A DNA stretch of 64,000 bases from Actinomycetes bacterium (GTDB lineage Bacteria > Actinomycetota > Acidimicrobiia > Acidimicrobiales > Ilumatobacteraceae): assembly GCA_025358125.1 (NCBI GenBank), contig JANYKS010000023.1:1-64000 (forward strand). Reading direction: 5' to 3'. This document shows positions 8,799-17,290 of this stretch, piece after piece (positions within the stretch are counted from its first letter, which is position 1; each line of letters begins with the position of its first letter). The position numbers were made by a program, and so were the translations under genes. Under the pieces are notes generated by a model, which saw nothing but the letters and a program-made list of their open reading frames with translations, had not been told where the DNA came from and made no database searches.

Positions 8799-9604
8799 GA
8801 ATGCGCTCCGCGCAAGGAGTGCGAGACGCGCCCGGCGAGTTCGGCAAACGCCGGCTCGAAGCGCAGGTCGGGCGAGCGCGGGTAGGCGAACGGCACCGCG
8901 AAGTCGTCGACGATCCGGCCAGGGCGGGCGCTCATCACGAGCACGCGGGTCGACAAGAACACGGCCTCGCTGATCGAGTGGGTGATGAACAGACCGGCAA
9001 AGGCGTTGAGCTGGAACAACTTGATGACCTCGTCGTTGAGCCGTTCACGGGTGATCTCGTCGACGGCTCCGAACGGCTCGTCGAACAAGAAAACATTCGG
9101 GTTGAGCACGAGCGACCGGGCGAGCGAGACCCGCATCTTCATCCCGCCGGAGAGTTGCTTGGGGTACTTGTCCTCGACCCCGCTCAGCCCAACCAACTCG
9201 ATCGCTTCGAGGGCCCGCCGGCGGCGTTCGGCCTTCGGGATGCCCTCCAATTCGGCCATCAGCTCGACGTTGCGCAACACGTTGCGCCACTGCAGCAGCG
9301 TGGCGTCCTGAAACACGTAGCCGAGGCTGCTCCGGTCGACCGTGACACTGCCCGTCGTCGGTCGGTTCAGGCCGGAGGCGATGCGGAGCAGCGTGCTCTT
9401 GCCACAACCCGATGGACCAACGACCGTGACGAACTCGCCCGGATGCACCTGGAAGCTGGTGTCGCCGAGCGCGTGCGTTCCGTCGGGAAACGTCATCGAA
9501 ATCCCGGCAAAGCTGAGCGCTGGTTGCGGATCGGCGCCGGGGGGGTTGTGGGTCATGGGGCCAAACGTAGTGTTCGAGCTTGTTGTGGTCGTAGTCTGGG
9601 TCAT
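8795..9604 (-). CDS. ABC transporter ATP-binding protein (SsuB/TauB type)
   Basis: 269 residues. Walker A GPSGCGKST, Q-loop FQDATLLQW, signature LSGGMKMR, Walker B NVFLFDEPF and the switch histidine in FITHSI are all present in the expected order. It therefore looks fully active, in contrast to the damaged paralogue at 36536-37321. The ATG at 9604 has AGGA upstream; a second ATG about 16 codons later is also possible because the first residues are a Thr/Ser-rich low-complexity run. It overlaps the permease start and follows the SDR gene by 23 bases. Confidence 0.9.
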   Translation of the reverse strand: MTQTTTTTSSNTTFGPMTHNPPGADPQPALSFAGISMTFPDGTHALGDTSFQVHPGEFVTVVGPSGCGKSTLLRIASGLNRPTTGSVTVDRSSLGYVFQDATLLQWRNVLRNVELMAELEGIPKAERRRRALEAIELVGLSGVEDKYPKQLSGGMKMRVSLARSLVLNPNVFLFDEPFGAVDEITRERLNDEVIKLFQLNAFAGLFITHSISEAVFLSTRVLVMSARPGRIVDDFAVPFAYPRSPDLRFEPAFAELAGRVSHSLRGAHS

Positions 9605-9627
9605 GGTCGCGTCCTGCTGAGCCGGGC

Positions 9628-10404
9628 TCAGTGCATCACCATTCCGCCGGAGACGTTCATCGCCTGGCCGGTGCAATAGCTGGCATCGTCGGAAGCGAGA
9701 AAGAGGGCCATCTTGGCGACGTCGGCGGTGTCGGCGAGCCGTCCGAGCGGTGACCTGGCCGACCACGCCTGCACCATTTCCGGGGTTCGTGTCGCGGCCC
9801 CCATCTCGGTCAGTACGTAGCCGGGGCAGATGCAGTTGACGGTGACGTTGTGAGCACCGAGCTCCATCGCCGACACACGCGTGAACGCGATCACGGCGGC
9901 TTTGGAGGCCGCGTAGTGGGCCTGGTTCGGCGAGCCGATCTTGCCGGCCATGCTCGCCATGTTGATGATCGTGCCCCGGCCATTGGCGCACATCTCCCTC
10001 CCGGCGATCTGGGTGGTGACGAACATCGCCCGCACGTTGATGTCGAATGTGAGGTCCCAGTTCTCGATCGTCATCTCGAGGATCGGCGCCATCTTCAGAA
10101 TGCCGGCGTTGTTGACCAGGATGTCGATCCCGCCGAGCAGCTCGATGGCCTCGGTCGTTGCGGCTGCCGTTGCGGCTGCGTCGGCGAGGTCGGCCACCAC
10201 CGATTCGGCCTCCAGCGCTTTGGCGAGCTCGCGGACTTCATCCGCGGCGATGTCGATCAGCACGAGTTCAGCACCCTCGTCGCGAAACGTGCGCGCGATC
10301 TCGGCGCCGATACCGCGGGCGGCCCCGGTGACGACGGCCCGGCGCCCGGCGAGGCGCCCAACGGCAGTGCTCGGTGTAGTCGGCTCGCTCCCCATGTTGG
10401 GCAA
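9628..10404 (-). CDS. SDR-family NAD(P)-dependent oxidoreductase
   Basis: 258 residues of classical short-chain dehydrogenase. TGAARGIG cofactor loop (about 26-33), NNAG strand end, catalytic Ser in the NMASMAG segment, YAASK catalytic Tyr/Lys and the PGYVLT loop are visible. It should oxidise or reduce an alcohol/ketone, but the substrate is not evident. It lies in a minus-strand operon between an amidohydrolase and the ABC ATPase, so it probably acts on a catabolic intermediate of the imported compound (inference). The start may be three codons further in. Confidence 0.9.
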   Translation of the reverse strand: MPNMGSEPTTPSTAVGRLAGRRAVVTGAARGIGAEIARTFRDEGAELVLIDIAADEVRELAKALEAESVVADLADAAATAAATTEAIELLGGIDILVNNAGILKMAPILEMTIENWDLTFDINVRAMFVTTQIAGREMCANGRGTIINMASMAGKIGSPNQAHYAASKAAVIAFTRVSAMELGAHNVTVNCICPGYVLTEMGAATRTPEMVQAWSARSPLGRLADTADVAKMALFLASDDASYCTGQAMNVSGGMVMH

Positions 10405-10444
10405 ATACTAGAGCATTGGCTGGACCGCCCCGCCCTGGCGAGCG

Positions 10445-11656
10445 TTAACAGTTGATTTCGTCTTGGGGTGAAGAACCGCTGACGACACGTCCTTGGTGGA
10501 TCACGGTCCGACCGCCCGGTGCGAACGCGATGGCCTCCCGAACGGTGGCAGCCGGGATCGCGACGAGTTCGCCTGGTTGGCCGGGCGCGATCCGCCGACC
10601 ACTGCCGACGAGCGCGCCACGTGCACACCCGGAAACGGTGTCGAACGCCGCCTGGGGGAGCAGATGGGCGGCCATCACCATCAGCGCCGCGGTTTCCAGC
10701 GGGTCGGCGCGGCCCATCGGATTGAACGGGTCCTGGAGATTGTCGGCGCCGGCACAGAGGTTGACTCCCGCGCTCGTGAGTGCCTTGACGGCAGTGAGCG
10801 CACGTGGCATCGCGTGCTGATGTTCGCGGCCCTGCAGGAAGAGGTTGGTGTGCGGAAGGGCGACGACGCTGATGCCGGCCTCTGCGACGAGTTCCGCGAC
10901 ATGACGTTGGCGGATCTCGGGCTGCATTCCGAGACTGACGCAGTGGCTGGCCGTGACCCGGTGCGGGAATCCGGTGGCGATGATCCGGTTGGCGAGGTCC
11001 TCGAGCGACAGCTTGTTCGAGTCCAAGGTCTCGTCGGTGTGCAGATCCACGTCGCGGCCGGCGTCGCCAGCTATGCCGAGCAGGACTTCGTTCGCCTCGT
11101 GCGGGTCGTCGTCGAGATGGGGGCAGCCACCGACGATGTCGGCGCCGGCATCCAGTGCGTCGCGCAGGAGTGCCCGGTTGTCGGCGCCGGCCGCTCCGGT
11201 GACCGGCCAACTGACGAGCGACACGATCTGAAGGTCGCAGATGTCGGCGACCCGGCTTCGCACCTCGGCCAGCGCCTGCACTGACATCAAGCCATTCTCG
11301 ATGGTGGTGTCTGCGTGGGATCGAATGAGGGTCGCGCCGTTGGCGACCATCAGCCGCACCGCCCGCTCGGCCCGTTCGACGGTGTCGGCATAGGTGATCA
11401 GATGGCGATGGCCGGCCATCGCGATGATCGCGCCCATCAGATCCCCGGTCGGGTTGGCGATCCGCTCGGACAGGAACGCCTTGTCGAGGTGGGCGTGTGG
11501 CTCGGCCATCGCGGTCAGCAGCAACTGGCCGTCGAGATCCAGCACGGTTTCGCCGTCCTGCGCGCTCAATGCCGGTTCGACAGATTCGATGACGTCGCCG
11601 CGCAGGCGGACATCGACGACCCGCCCGTCGTCGAGCGTCGCCGAACGCAGCAGCAC
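10445..11656 (-). CDS. Amidohydrolase, cytosine-deaminase/CodA-like
   Basis: 403 residues. Metal-dependent amidohydrolase with EPHAHLDK (HxH site, about 53), HTDET, a TASHC histidine and a late GADNLQDPF aspartate, the layout of the cytosine deaminase subgroup. Likely reaction: hydrolytic deamination or ring/amide cleavage of a heterocyclic or amine substrate. A GTG start at 11656 lies two bases after the LLM monooxygenase stop, so the two are co-translated. Following an oxidative enzyme with this hydrolase suggests an oxidation-then-hydrolysis route for an N-containing compound (inference). Confidence 0.85.
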   Translation of the reverse strand: MLLRSATLDDGRVVDVRLRGDVIESVEPALSAQDGETVLDLDGQLLLTAMAEPHAHLDKAFLSERIANPTGDLMGAIIAMAGHRHLITYADTVERAERAVRLMVANGATLIRSHADTTIENGLMSVQALAEVRSRVADICDLQIVSLVSWPVTGAAGADNRALLRDALDAGADIVGGCPHLDDDPHEANEVLLGIAGDAGRDVDLHTDETLDSNKLSLEDLANRIIATGFPHRVTASHCVSLGMQPEIRQRHVAELVAEAGISVVALPHTNLFLQGREHQHAMPRALTAVKALTSAGVNLCAGADNLQDPFNPMGRADPLETAALMVMAAHLLPQAAFDTVSGCARGALVGSGRRIAPGQPGELVAIPAATVREAIAFAPGGRTVIHQGRVVSGSSPQDEINC

Positions 11657-11658
11657 GG

Positions 11659-12849
11659 CTAGACGAGCGGAGTGCCGGTGAGCGGGCGTCGCTCGATCGG
11701 CTCCCCGAGGCGCGGGAACACTTCCTCTGCGACGAGGTGCATCTGCTCGTTCATATCGTCGCGGGTCAGGCCGGGATAGTCGAAGAAGAAGCAGATGTGC
11801 TTCAGATCGAGCAGGTCACGCCAGTATCCGATGGCATCGACTGCGTCGTCGATCGATCCGACGATCTGGATCTTCTGGGCGTTGCTCTCCTCCACGGTCG
11901 GGCAGTGATCGAACGCGACCTTTGAGCCGTCCGGGTTCCGGTAGCTGCTGAAGCGGCCGTAGGGCGACAGGAACTTGTTGAATTCGTCCTGGCCCGGGCG
12001 GCCCTTGACGAGCGCCTGCTCGTAGGTCTGGGCGAGATGCAGGTTGAGCACGAGGCAGCGATCCTCGCCCGGCGCGACGGGCCGGCCGATTTCCTCGCGG
12101 ATCGCGGCGTAGCGATCCCACTTCTGCTTCTGGCTGTCGGCGTTCTGCAGCCAGTACACGGCCTTGTGCCCGGCGCGGGGCACGTACTCGATCGTCTCCG
12201 GCGAGGTGACCGGCTGATAGATGTCGACGACGCGGCGCGGCCTGGGGACGAGGGTGAGATGGTCCACCATGGTGCCGCGATCGGGAACGTCGTCGGGTGG
12301 CAGTACGAACTGCTTGCCCCGATAGGAGAAGGTCTCGTTGTACCAGGCCGACTTGATGATCTCCATCGACTCCTCGAAGACCTCGCGGTTGACCCGGTCG
12401 TGCTCGGCGCTCATCGCGTTGTCGCCGCTGGCGACGACGGTGCCGAGCGCCCACGCCTCGCGCGGCACCGTGCCGCGGCCGACACCGAACTCCATCCGAC
12501 CGCCGGTGAGAATGTCGGCCAGCGCGAAGTCCTCGGCGAGGCGCAGCGGATGCCACTGCGGGACCACGTTGAACATCTGCCCCAAGCGCAATTCCTTGGT
12601 CAGGTGGGCGAGGTGCAGACCGAATTGGATCAGGTTCGGCAGGACCTCGTAGCCCTCGTGCTGGAAGTGGTGTTCGGTGAGCCACATCGTGTCGAAGCCG
12701 AGCGAATCCGCTGTCCTCGCCCAATCGATGAGGTTCTCGTAGCAGGCGATGACGGCGTCGTTGCCGTAGCGGCGGGCGGTGGCCGCCACTGTCGGGTCAC
12801 CGGCGTCGGGCATCGCTACGGTGCAGAAGTAGTTGGAGTCGACTCGCAT
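11659..12849 (-). CDS. LLM-class flavin-dependent oxidoreductase (luciferase-like monooxygenase)
   Basis: 396 residues of bacterial luciferase-like TIM barrel. Characteristic are the N-terminal strand, the WLTEHHF segment (about 57-63) and a PQWHPLRLAEDFALADILTGGR-type region (RLAEDFA). These enzymes use FMNH2 and oxygen, usually supplied by a separate flavin reductase. The ATG is preceded by TAACCT plus six bases, so the operon promoter lies directly on the start and the mRNA would be leaderless. First gene of the run LLM, amidohydrolase, SDR, ABC ATPase, permease, binding protein. Confidence 0.88.
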   Translation of the reverse strand: MRVDSNYFCTVAMPDAGDPTVAATARRYGNDAVIACYENLIDWARTADSLGFDTMWLTEHHFQHEGYEVLPNLIQFGLHLAHLTKELRLGQMFNVVPQWHPLRLAEDFALADILTGGRMEFGVGRGTVPREAWALGTVVASGDNAMSAEHDRVNREVFEESMEIIKSAWYNETFSYRGKQFVLPPDDVPDRGTMVDHLTLVPRPRRVVDIYQPVTSPETIEYVPRAGHKAVYWLQNADSQKQKWDRYAAIREEIGRPVAPGEDRCLVLNLHLAQTYEQALVKGRPGQDEFNKFLSPYGRFSSYRNPDGSKVAFDHCPTVEESNAQKIQIVGSIDDAVDAIGYWRDLLDLKHICFFFDYPGLTRDDMNEQMHLVAEEVFPRLGEPIERRPLTGTPLV

Positions 12850-12861
12850 GAGTGGAGGTTA
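12850..12861 (-). promoter_or_regulatory. Leaderless promoter of the LLM/amidohydrolase/ABC operon
   Basis: On the minus strand TAACCT (12861-12856) is followed by six bases and the ATG at 12849. This places the start site on or next to the initiation codon; no Shine-Dalgarno sequence is present. Confidence 0.55.
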
Positions 12862-12911
12862 CTGCTCGTTCCGGCGCTGACGAGAACGCGACGACTCCGG
12901 GCCGCAGATGT

Positions 12912-14492
12912 TCATAGCCCGGCAACGGAACCGACGCGCGCCCGCGGGTCGGCCGCGCCCGACAGCATGCCGCCCGGTTCGATGACGATCGCGTGGGCAT
13001 GGCCGAACGCACTGTCGTACGGTGCGGCCACGTCGACGACGTGGCCGCGCTCGACGAGTCCATCGCGCCACTGCTCGGCGATCTGGCCCTCCACGATCAC
13101 GTGCGGACCTTCAGGCGCCGTCCACGTGTCGAAGCCGGTGGCCGGGCCGCGCAGCAACCACCGCCCGGCGTTGATCGCGACGGCGGGGCTCTCCCCGTGC
13201 AGGAACAGGCGCGCAGCCACCTGGAGCAGGATCTGTGGTTGCCCGTCGCCGCCCATCGTGCCGAACACGCCGGCGAGTGAGCCGTCGAGGTTGGTCGCGA
13301 GCGCAGGGGACAGCGTGTGCGGCGGCCGGCGACCCGGCGCGAGTTCACCCGGATGGCCCTGCGCAAGTGAAAAGCCGAGGCCGCGGTTGTGGAGGTTGAT
13401 CTCGGTGTTCGGCTCTACGAGCCATGATCCGAAGCCGGATGCGTTCGACTGGATCAGCGAAACGCCCATCCGCTGATCATCGACGGTGCACAGGTAGGTG
13501 GTGTCACCGTCGAACGTCGGCGTGACACGCCGCGACGCCGTGTCGCGGCCGACATCGCCGAGGCGTGCCGCGATTGCTGCCAACAGCGCAGCGCCGTCGG
13601 CGCGATCGTGGAGCACCTCGGGCCTGTCGTGTCCGGCCACGGTGGCCGCTTCGATCAACAGATGGGCCCACTGCGGGTCGTCGCGGTCGCCGGGAAGGCC
13701 GAGCCGATCCGCGAGCGCTGCTGCGCCGAGCACGAGGTAGCCCTGCGAATTCGGTGGGATCGTGTGCAGCACCTTCCCGAACGCCGGCTGCGAGAGCGAC
13801 GCCACCCATTCCGGGCTCGCAGTCGCGAGGTCTTGGGCGCTGAACAGGCCGCCTCCGAGCTGGCGCAGGCCGTCGCCGAACTCGCCGCGGTAGAACCCGT
13901 CACGGCCATGCGCCGCGATCGCACGCAGGGCCCGGGCCGCGCCCGGTCTGCGGACACGGGCGCCGGGTCGCAGAGCCTGACCGGCCAACTCGTGCAGCGA
14001 TTCCCTGGCGCGCTCGTCGAGCATGGCGACGGTGGCGACGAGCAACGGTGAGGCCGGGAAGCCCTGCTCGGCGAGGCGGACGGCGGGCGCCAGCAGTTGC
14101 GCCAGCGGCAGCCGCCCGAACTTCGCGTGCAACGCGCACCAACCGTCGACGCAGCCGGGCACCGTCACCGCCCGGACGTCGTGGCGGAACGGCATCTCGG
14201 TCAAACCTTGGGCGCGCAGGACGGCCGCATCGCTCCCCGATCCGGCGCGGCCGGTGGCATTGAGCGCATGCACGCCATGGCCGTCGTGGACGAGCGCGAA
14301 CAGATCGCCGCCCATCCCGCAAAGATGTGGCGCGGTGATCGCGATGGCCGCATTCGTCGCGATCGCAGCGTCGACCGCGTTGCCGCCCCTGGCCAGGATG
14401 CTCATGCCTGCCTGCGTCGCGAGTTGGTCGGCGGAGGCGACCATTGCTCCCGGCGCCCTCGTCGATGTGAACGGTGCTGCGTTGGCGGACAT
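12912..14492 (-). CDS. Gamma-glutamyltransferase family protein
   Basis: 526 residues, Ntn-hydrolase of the gamma-glutamyltranspeptidase family. The N-terminal signature GGNAVDAAIATN and CGMGGD, and the TTYLCTVD segment (about residue 340) with the autoprocessing Thr nucleophile at the start of the small subunit, are visible. No clear signal peptide is present, so a cytoplasmic hydrolase/transpeptidase of gamma-glutamyl or similar acyl-amide bonds is likely. It lies 62 bases upstream of the LLM gene, same strand, with its own -10 element overlapping that of the divergent gene at 14515. Confidence 0.85.
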   Translation of the reverse strand: MSANAAPFTSTRAPGAMVASADQLATQAGMSILARGGNAVDAAIATNAAIAITAPHLCGMGGDLFALVHDGHGVHALNATGRAGSGSDAAVLRAQGLTEMPFRHDVRAVTVPGCVDGWCALHAKFGRLPLAQLLAPAVRLAEQGFPASPLLVATVAMLDERARESLHELAGQALRPGARVRRPGAARALRAIAAHGRDGFYRGEFGDGLRQLGGGLFSAQDLATASPEWVASLSQPAFGKVLHTIPPNSQGYLVLGAAALADRLGLPGDRDDPQWAHLLIEAATVAGHDRPEVLHDRADGAALLAAIAARLGDVGRDTASRRVTPTFDGDTTYLCTVDDQRMGVSLIQSNASGFGSWLVEPNTEINLHNRGLGFSLAQGHPGELAPGRRPPHTLSPALATNLDGSLAGVFGTMGGDGQPQILLQVAARLFLHGESPAVAINAGRWLLRGPATGFDTWTAPEGPHVIVEGQIAEQWRDGLVERGHVVDVAAPYDSAFGHAHAIVIEPGGMLSGAADPRARVGSVAGL

Positions 14493-14514
14493 TGTCGTAA
14501 CCTACGCTGTCGAC
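14493..14514. promoter_or_regulatory. Back-to-back leaderless promoters with overlapping -10 boxes
   Basis: Minus strand: TAGGTT (14504-14499), six bases, ATG at 14492. Plus strand: TACGCT (14503-14508), six bases, GTG at 14515. The two -10 hexamers share bases 14503-14504, so simultaneous occupancy by two polymerases is not possible. Confidence 0.6.
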
Positions 14515-15006
14515 GTGCGTTGGCAGGAACACCGGCAACATCTCCGCCAACATCTCCGCCAACATCTGCGTAAACAACTTGGCCCGGCCGTGATGACGGT
14601 CGGGGCGGTCGTTGCGATCCTCGCATCGTTGCTGCGCTGGGTCCGTTCGGGGGCCGTGAGCAGGTCGAGCTATCAGATCCTGGGACTCGTCCACCGACTC
14701 GGCTTCGCCCCGGACGGCCCGGTCCGAATCGCGGTGAAGGCCTGGCCGCTGATGCCGCTGACGATCACGGCCGCGGTGGTGGCGGCCTGGTGGGGATGGC
14801 GCCTCGCCGCCGTCGTGCTCGGCCTCACGGGCGGGCTGTATGCGGGAATCCTCGGCGGCCTGGTAGCGGCTGCGGCACCCGCATCGGGGGAAGTGGGCGT
14901 GTCCAATGCTCCCGCTGCGACAGCCGTCGGGGCGGCGGTCGTCGTCGTCGGCTCGCTGCTGTGCGTGTTCGTTCGCGAACCCTGCCGAGATGTCGACTCG
15001 CGCTGA
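14515..15006 (+). CDS. Small membrane protein of unknown function
   Basis: 163 residues from a GTG placed six bases after a TACGCT -10 box. The N-terminus carries a near-perfect 12-base triplication (about 14537-14572) that encodes QHLRQHLRQHLR, a basic/His-rich cytoplasmic tail. At least three hydrophobic segments follow (about 22-40, 78-125, 140-158). No known domain is recognised. It is divergent from the gamma-glutamyltransferase gene and convergent with the GDPD gene, so it forms its own unit. Confidence 0.6.
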   Translation: MRWQEHRQHLRQHLRQHLRKQLGPAVMTVGAVVAILASLLRWVRSGAVSRSSYQILGLVHRLGFAPDGPVRIAVKAWPLMPLTITAAVVAAWWGWRLAAVVLGLTGGLYAGILGGLVAAAAPASGEVGVSNAPAATAVGAAVVVVGSLLCVFVREPCRDVDSR

Positions 15007-15039
15007 TCGTCTCGCGAACGACTCGACGAACGGTAGGAG

Positions 15040-15789
15040 TCAGGCCCACTGGTTGCGCGCCTGGAGCACGTCGCGCAGGACGGTCGGGCGATCGGTCATG
15101 ATCCCGTCGACACCGAGGTCGAGCAGCCGGGCGATCTCGACCGGGTCATCGATCGTCCAAACATGCACGCCCAGGCCGAGGCGGTGGGCCCGGTCGATGA
15201 AGCGCTCGTTGACCACGAGCAGTGGCCCCTGGCGCACCGGCACCTGAGCCGTGCGGGCCGACGTCTTGCCCATCCGCCCGTAACGGAGTCGGGCGACGCC
15301 GAAAGGCCCGAGCGCCGAGCACAGCGCGGGGCCGACGATCGAACGCAGCTTGCGGATCCGCGCGTCGCTGAACGCTCCGACGCAGACGCGGTCGAGTGAG
15401 TTCGTCCGCCGCAGCGCCGACACCAATGCCGCGACCGCATCATCGCTCTTGCAGTCGATGTTGACCCGCACCTCGGGCCATGTGCCGAGCAGATCTTCCA
15501 GCGTCGGGATCGGAGCGATTCCGTCGACACGCGCCGCACTCACCTCGGCCCATGTCATCTCGGCCAGCTTGCGATCGATGCCGCACGTTCGGCCGAGGTT
15601 GTCGTCGTGGAATGCGACGAGTACGCCGTCCGAAGTCACCTGCACGTCCGTCTCGATGTAGCGATAGCCGAGGTCGATCGCGTACTCGAACGCCGGCATC
15701 GTGTTCTCCGGGGCGTCGCTAGCGCCGCCGCGATGTGCGAACGGGATCGGGTGCGGCCAGTCGACATAGGGGTGCGAGGCATTCGGCAC
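15040..15789 (-). CDS. Glycerophosphodiester phosphodiesterase
   Basis: 249 residues. GDPD TIM barrel: AHRGGA start (about 18-23), PENT, ETDVQ metal-binding Glu/Asp and FHDDNLGRT, the signature metal and catalytic residues of the family, all intact. It hydrolyses glycerophosphodiesters to glycerol-3-phosphate and an alcohol. No signal peptide, so it should be cytoplasmic. The GTG at 15789 was chosen because a GATACT -10 box lies seven bases upstream and the further in-frame extension runs antisense through the aldehyde dehydrogenase gene. Confidence 0.88.
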   Translation of the reverse strand: MPNASHPYVDWPHPIPFAHRGGASDAPENTMPAFEYAIDLGYRYIETDVQVTSDGVLVAFHDDNLGRTCGIDRKLAEMTWAEVSAARVDGIAPIPTLEDLLGTWPEVRVNIDCKSDDAVAALVSALRRTNSLDRVCVGAFSDARIRKLRSIVGPALCSALGPFGVARLRYGRMGKTSARTAQVPVRQGPLLVVNERFIDRAHRLGLGVHVWTIDDPVEIARLLDLGVDGIMTDRPTVLRDVLQARNQWA

Positions 15790-15841
15790 GGTTCCGAGTA
15801 TCGCGGATCGCGTGCTGCGGATCGCAAGTATCGTCGAGAGC
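15790..15841. promoter_or_regulatory. Divergent leaderless promoter region, GDPD / aldehyde dehydrogenase
   Basis: The 52-base gap holds a minus -10 (GATACT, 15802-15797, seven bases before GTG) and a plus -10 (TATCGT, 15829-15834, seven bases before ATG). GCGGATCGC occurs twice as a direct repeat at 15803-15811 and 15817-15825, a possible binding site between the two promoters. Confidence 0.5.
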
Positions 15842-17269
15842 ATGTCAGACGTACACCCCATCCCTCTCGCCGGTGAGCGGTTCACCTCTGCCGATTCGAT
15901 CGAGGTGAGGTCACCGTTCGACGATGCGCTCATCGGCAGGATCCCGGCGTGCACCCCGGCCGATGTCGATCGTGCCGTCGCGGTTGCCAAGGCTGCGTTC
16001 GGGGCAGGGCCGCTGCCGCTGTGGAAGCGGGCCGAGATCCTGGACAGAGCGGCGGCCCGATTGACACAGCGGCGCGAAGAGTTCGCGCAGATCATCTGCC
16101 GTGAGGCGGCCAAGCCGATCAAGACGGCTCGGGTCGAGGCCGAGCGCGCGGTCGGCACGTTCCAGTTCGCGGCCGCAGAAGCGCGCAAGCTCGGTGGGGA
16201 GATGATTCCGCTCGATGCGATTCCCGCTGGTGAGGGCAAGCTCGGCTTCACCCTCCGAGTGCCGATCGGTGTGATCGGCGCGATCGCGCCGTTCAATTTC
16301 CCGCTCAACCTCGTCGTCCACAAGGTTGCGCCGGCGATCGCTGCCGGCTGCCCGGTCGTGCTCAAACCTGCATCGCAGACGCCGTTCAGTTCGATCGTGT
16401 TGGCCGAGATGTTGATCGACGAGTGCGGGCTCCCCGCCGAATACCTGCAGGTCGTCACCGGTAGTGGCAGCACGGTCGGCAACGCGATCGTCGATCATCC
16501 CGACATCGCCCTGATCACGTTCACGGGATCCCCCGACGTCGGTTGGGGCATCAGGTCCCGTGCCCCGCGCAAGCGGGTCGGGCTCGAGCTCGGCAACAAC
16601 GCGCCGGTCATCATCGAGCCCGATGGCAACTGGCGCGTCGCCGCCGACAAGATCAAGATGGCCGGGTTCAGCCATGCCGGCCAGAGCTGCATCAGCACCC
16701 AACGGATCTTCGTCCACACCTCGATCCTCGCCGCCTTCACCGAGGCGCTGGCCAAGAACGTCGAGTCACTCGTCGTCGGTGATCCTCTCGACGAAAAGAC
16801 CGATGTGTCGGCTCTGATCTCGCGTAGCGAACGCGACCGGGTCAAGAGCTGGATCGACGAAGCGGTCGCCGGGGGAGCCGAGGTCGTTGTCGGCGGCGAC
16901 GTCGGCGACGACGGTGTGCTGCGCCCGACGGTGCTCGCCAATGTCAGCCACGACATGAAGGTTTGTGCCGGCGAGGTCTTCGGACCGGTCGTCGCAATCG
17001 CGGCATACGACGATCTCGACGATGCGCTGCGGATGGCCAACGACACGGCCTACGGTCTGCAGGCGGCGATCTTCACGAGCGACATCGGCAAGGGTCTCAA
17101 GGCGGTGCGCACGCTCGACTTCGGTGGTGTGCTTGTCAACGAGGTGCCGACGTGGCGGGCGGATCAACAGCCGTACGGCGGGCTCCGCGACAGCGGCAAC
17201 ACGCGCGAAGGCCCCGCCTACAGCGTCAAGGAGATGACCGAGATCCGGATGGTCGTGATCAGCGGGTAG
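15842..17269 (+). CDS. NAD(P)-dependent aldehyde dehydrogenase
   Basis: 475 residues. Aldehyde dehydrogenase superfamily with APFNFPLN (cofactor/oxyanion Asn), FTGSPDVG, ELGNNAPVI (general-base region) and the SCIST segment carrying the catalytic Cys. It oxidises an aldehyde to the acid. The ATG at 15842 is seven bases after a TATCGT -10 element, so the message is probably leaderless. It ends 21 bases from the convergent acyl-CoA synthetase gene. Substrate is not evident. Confidence 0.9.
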   Translation: MSDVHPIPLAGERFTSADSIEVRSPFDDALIGRIPACTPADVDRAVAVAKAAFGAGPLPLWKRAEILDRAAARLTQRREEFAQIICREAAKPIKTARVEAERAVGTFQFAAAEARKLGGEMIPLDAIPAGEGKLGFTLRVPIGVIGAIAPFNFPLNLVVHKVAPAIAAGCPVVLKPASQTPFSSIVLAEMLIDECGLPAEYLQVVTGSGSTVGNAIVDHPDIALITFTGSPDVGWGIRSRAPRKRVGLELGNNAPVIIEPDGNWRVAADKIKMAGFSHAGQSCISTQRIFVHTSILAAFTEALAKNVESLVVGDPLDEKTDVSALISRSERDRVKSWIDEAVAGGAEVVVGGDVGDDGVLRPTVLANVSHDMKVCAGEVFGPVVAIAAYDDLDDALRMANDTAYGLQAAIFTSDIGKGLKAVRTLDFGGVLVNEVPTWRADQQPYGGLRDSGNTREGPAYSVKEMTEIRMVVISG

Positions 17270-17290
17270 CCGGTCAACCGGCGTCCCCGG

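Noticed and set aside
12037-13476. Plus-strand open frame of 479 codons
   Set aside because: Antisense to the LLM monooxygenase and gamma-glutamyltransferase genes, both of which have clear catalytic motifs.
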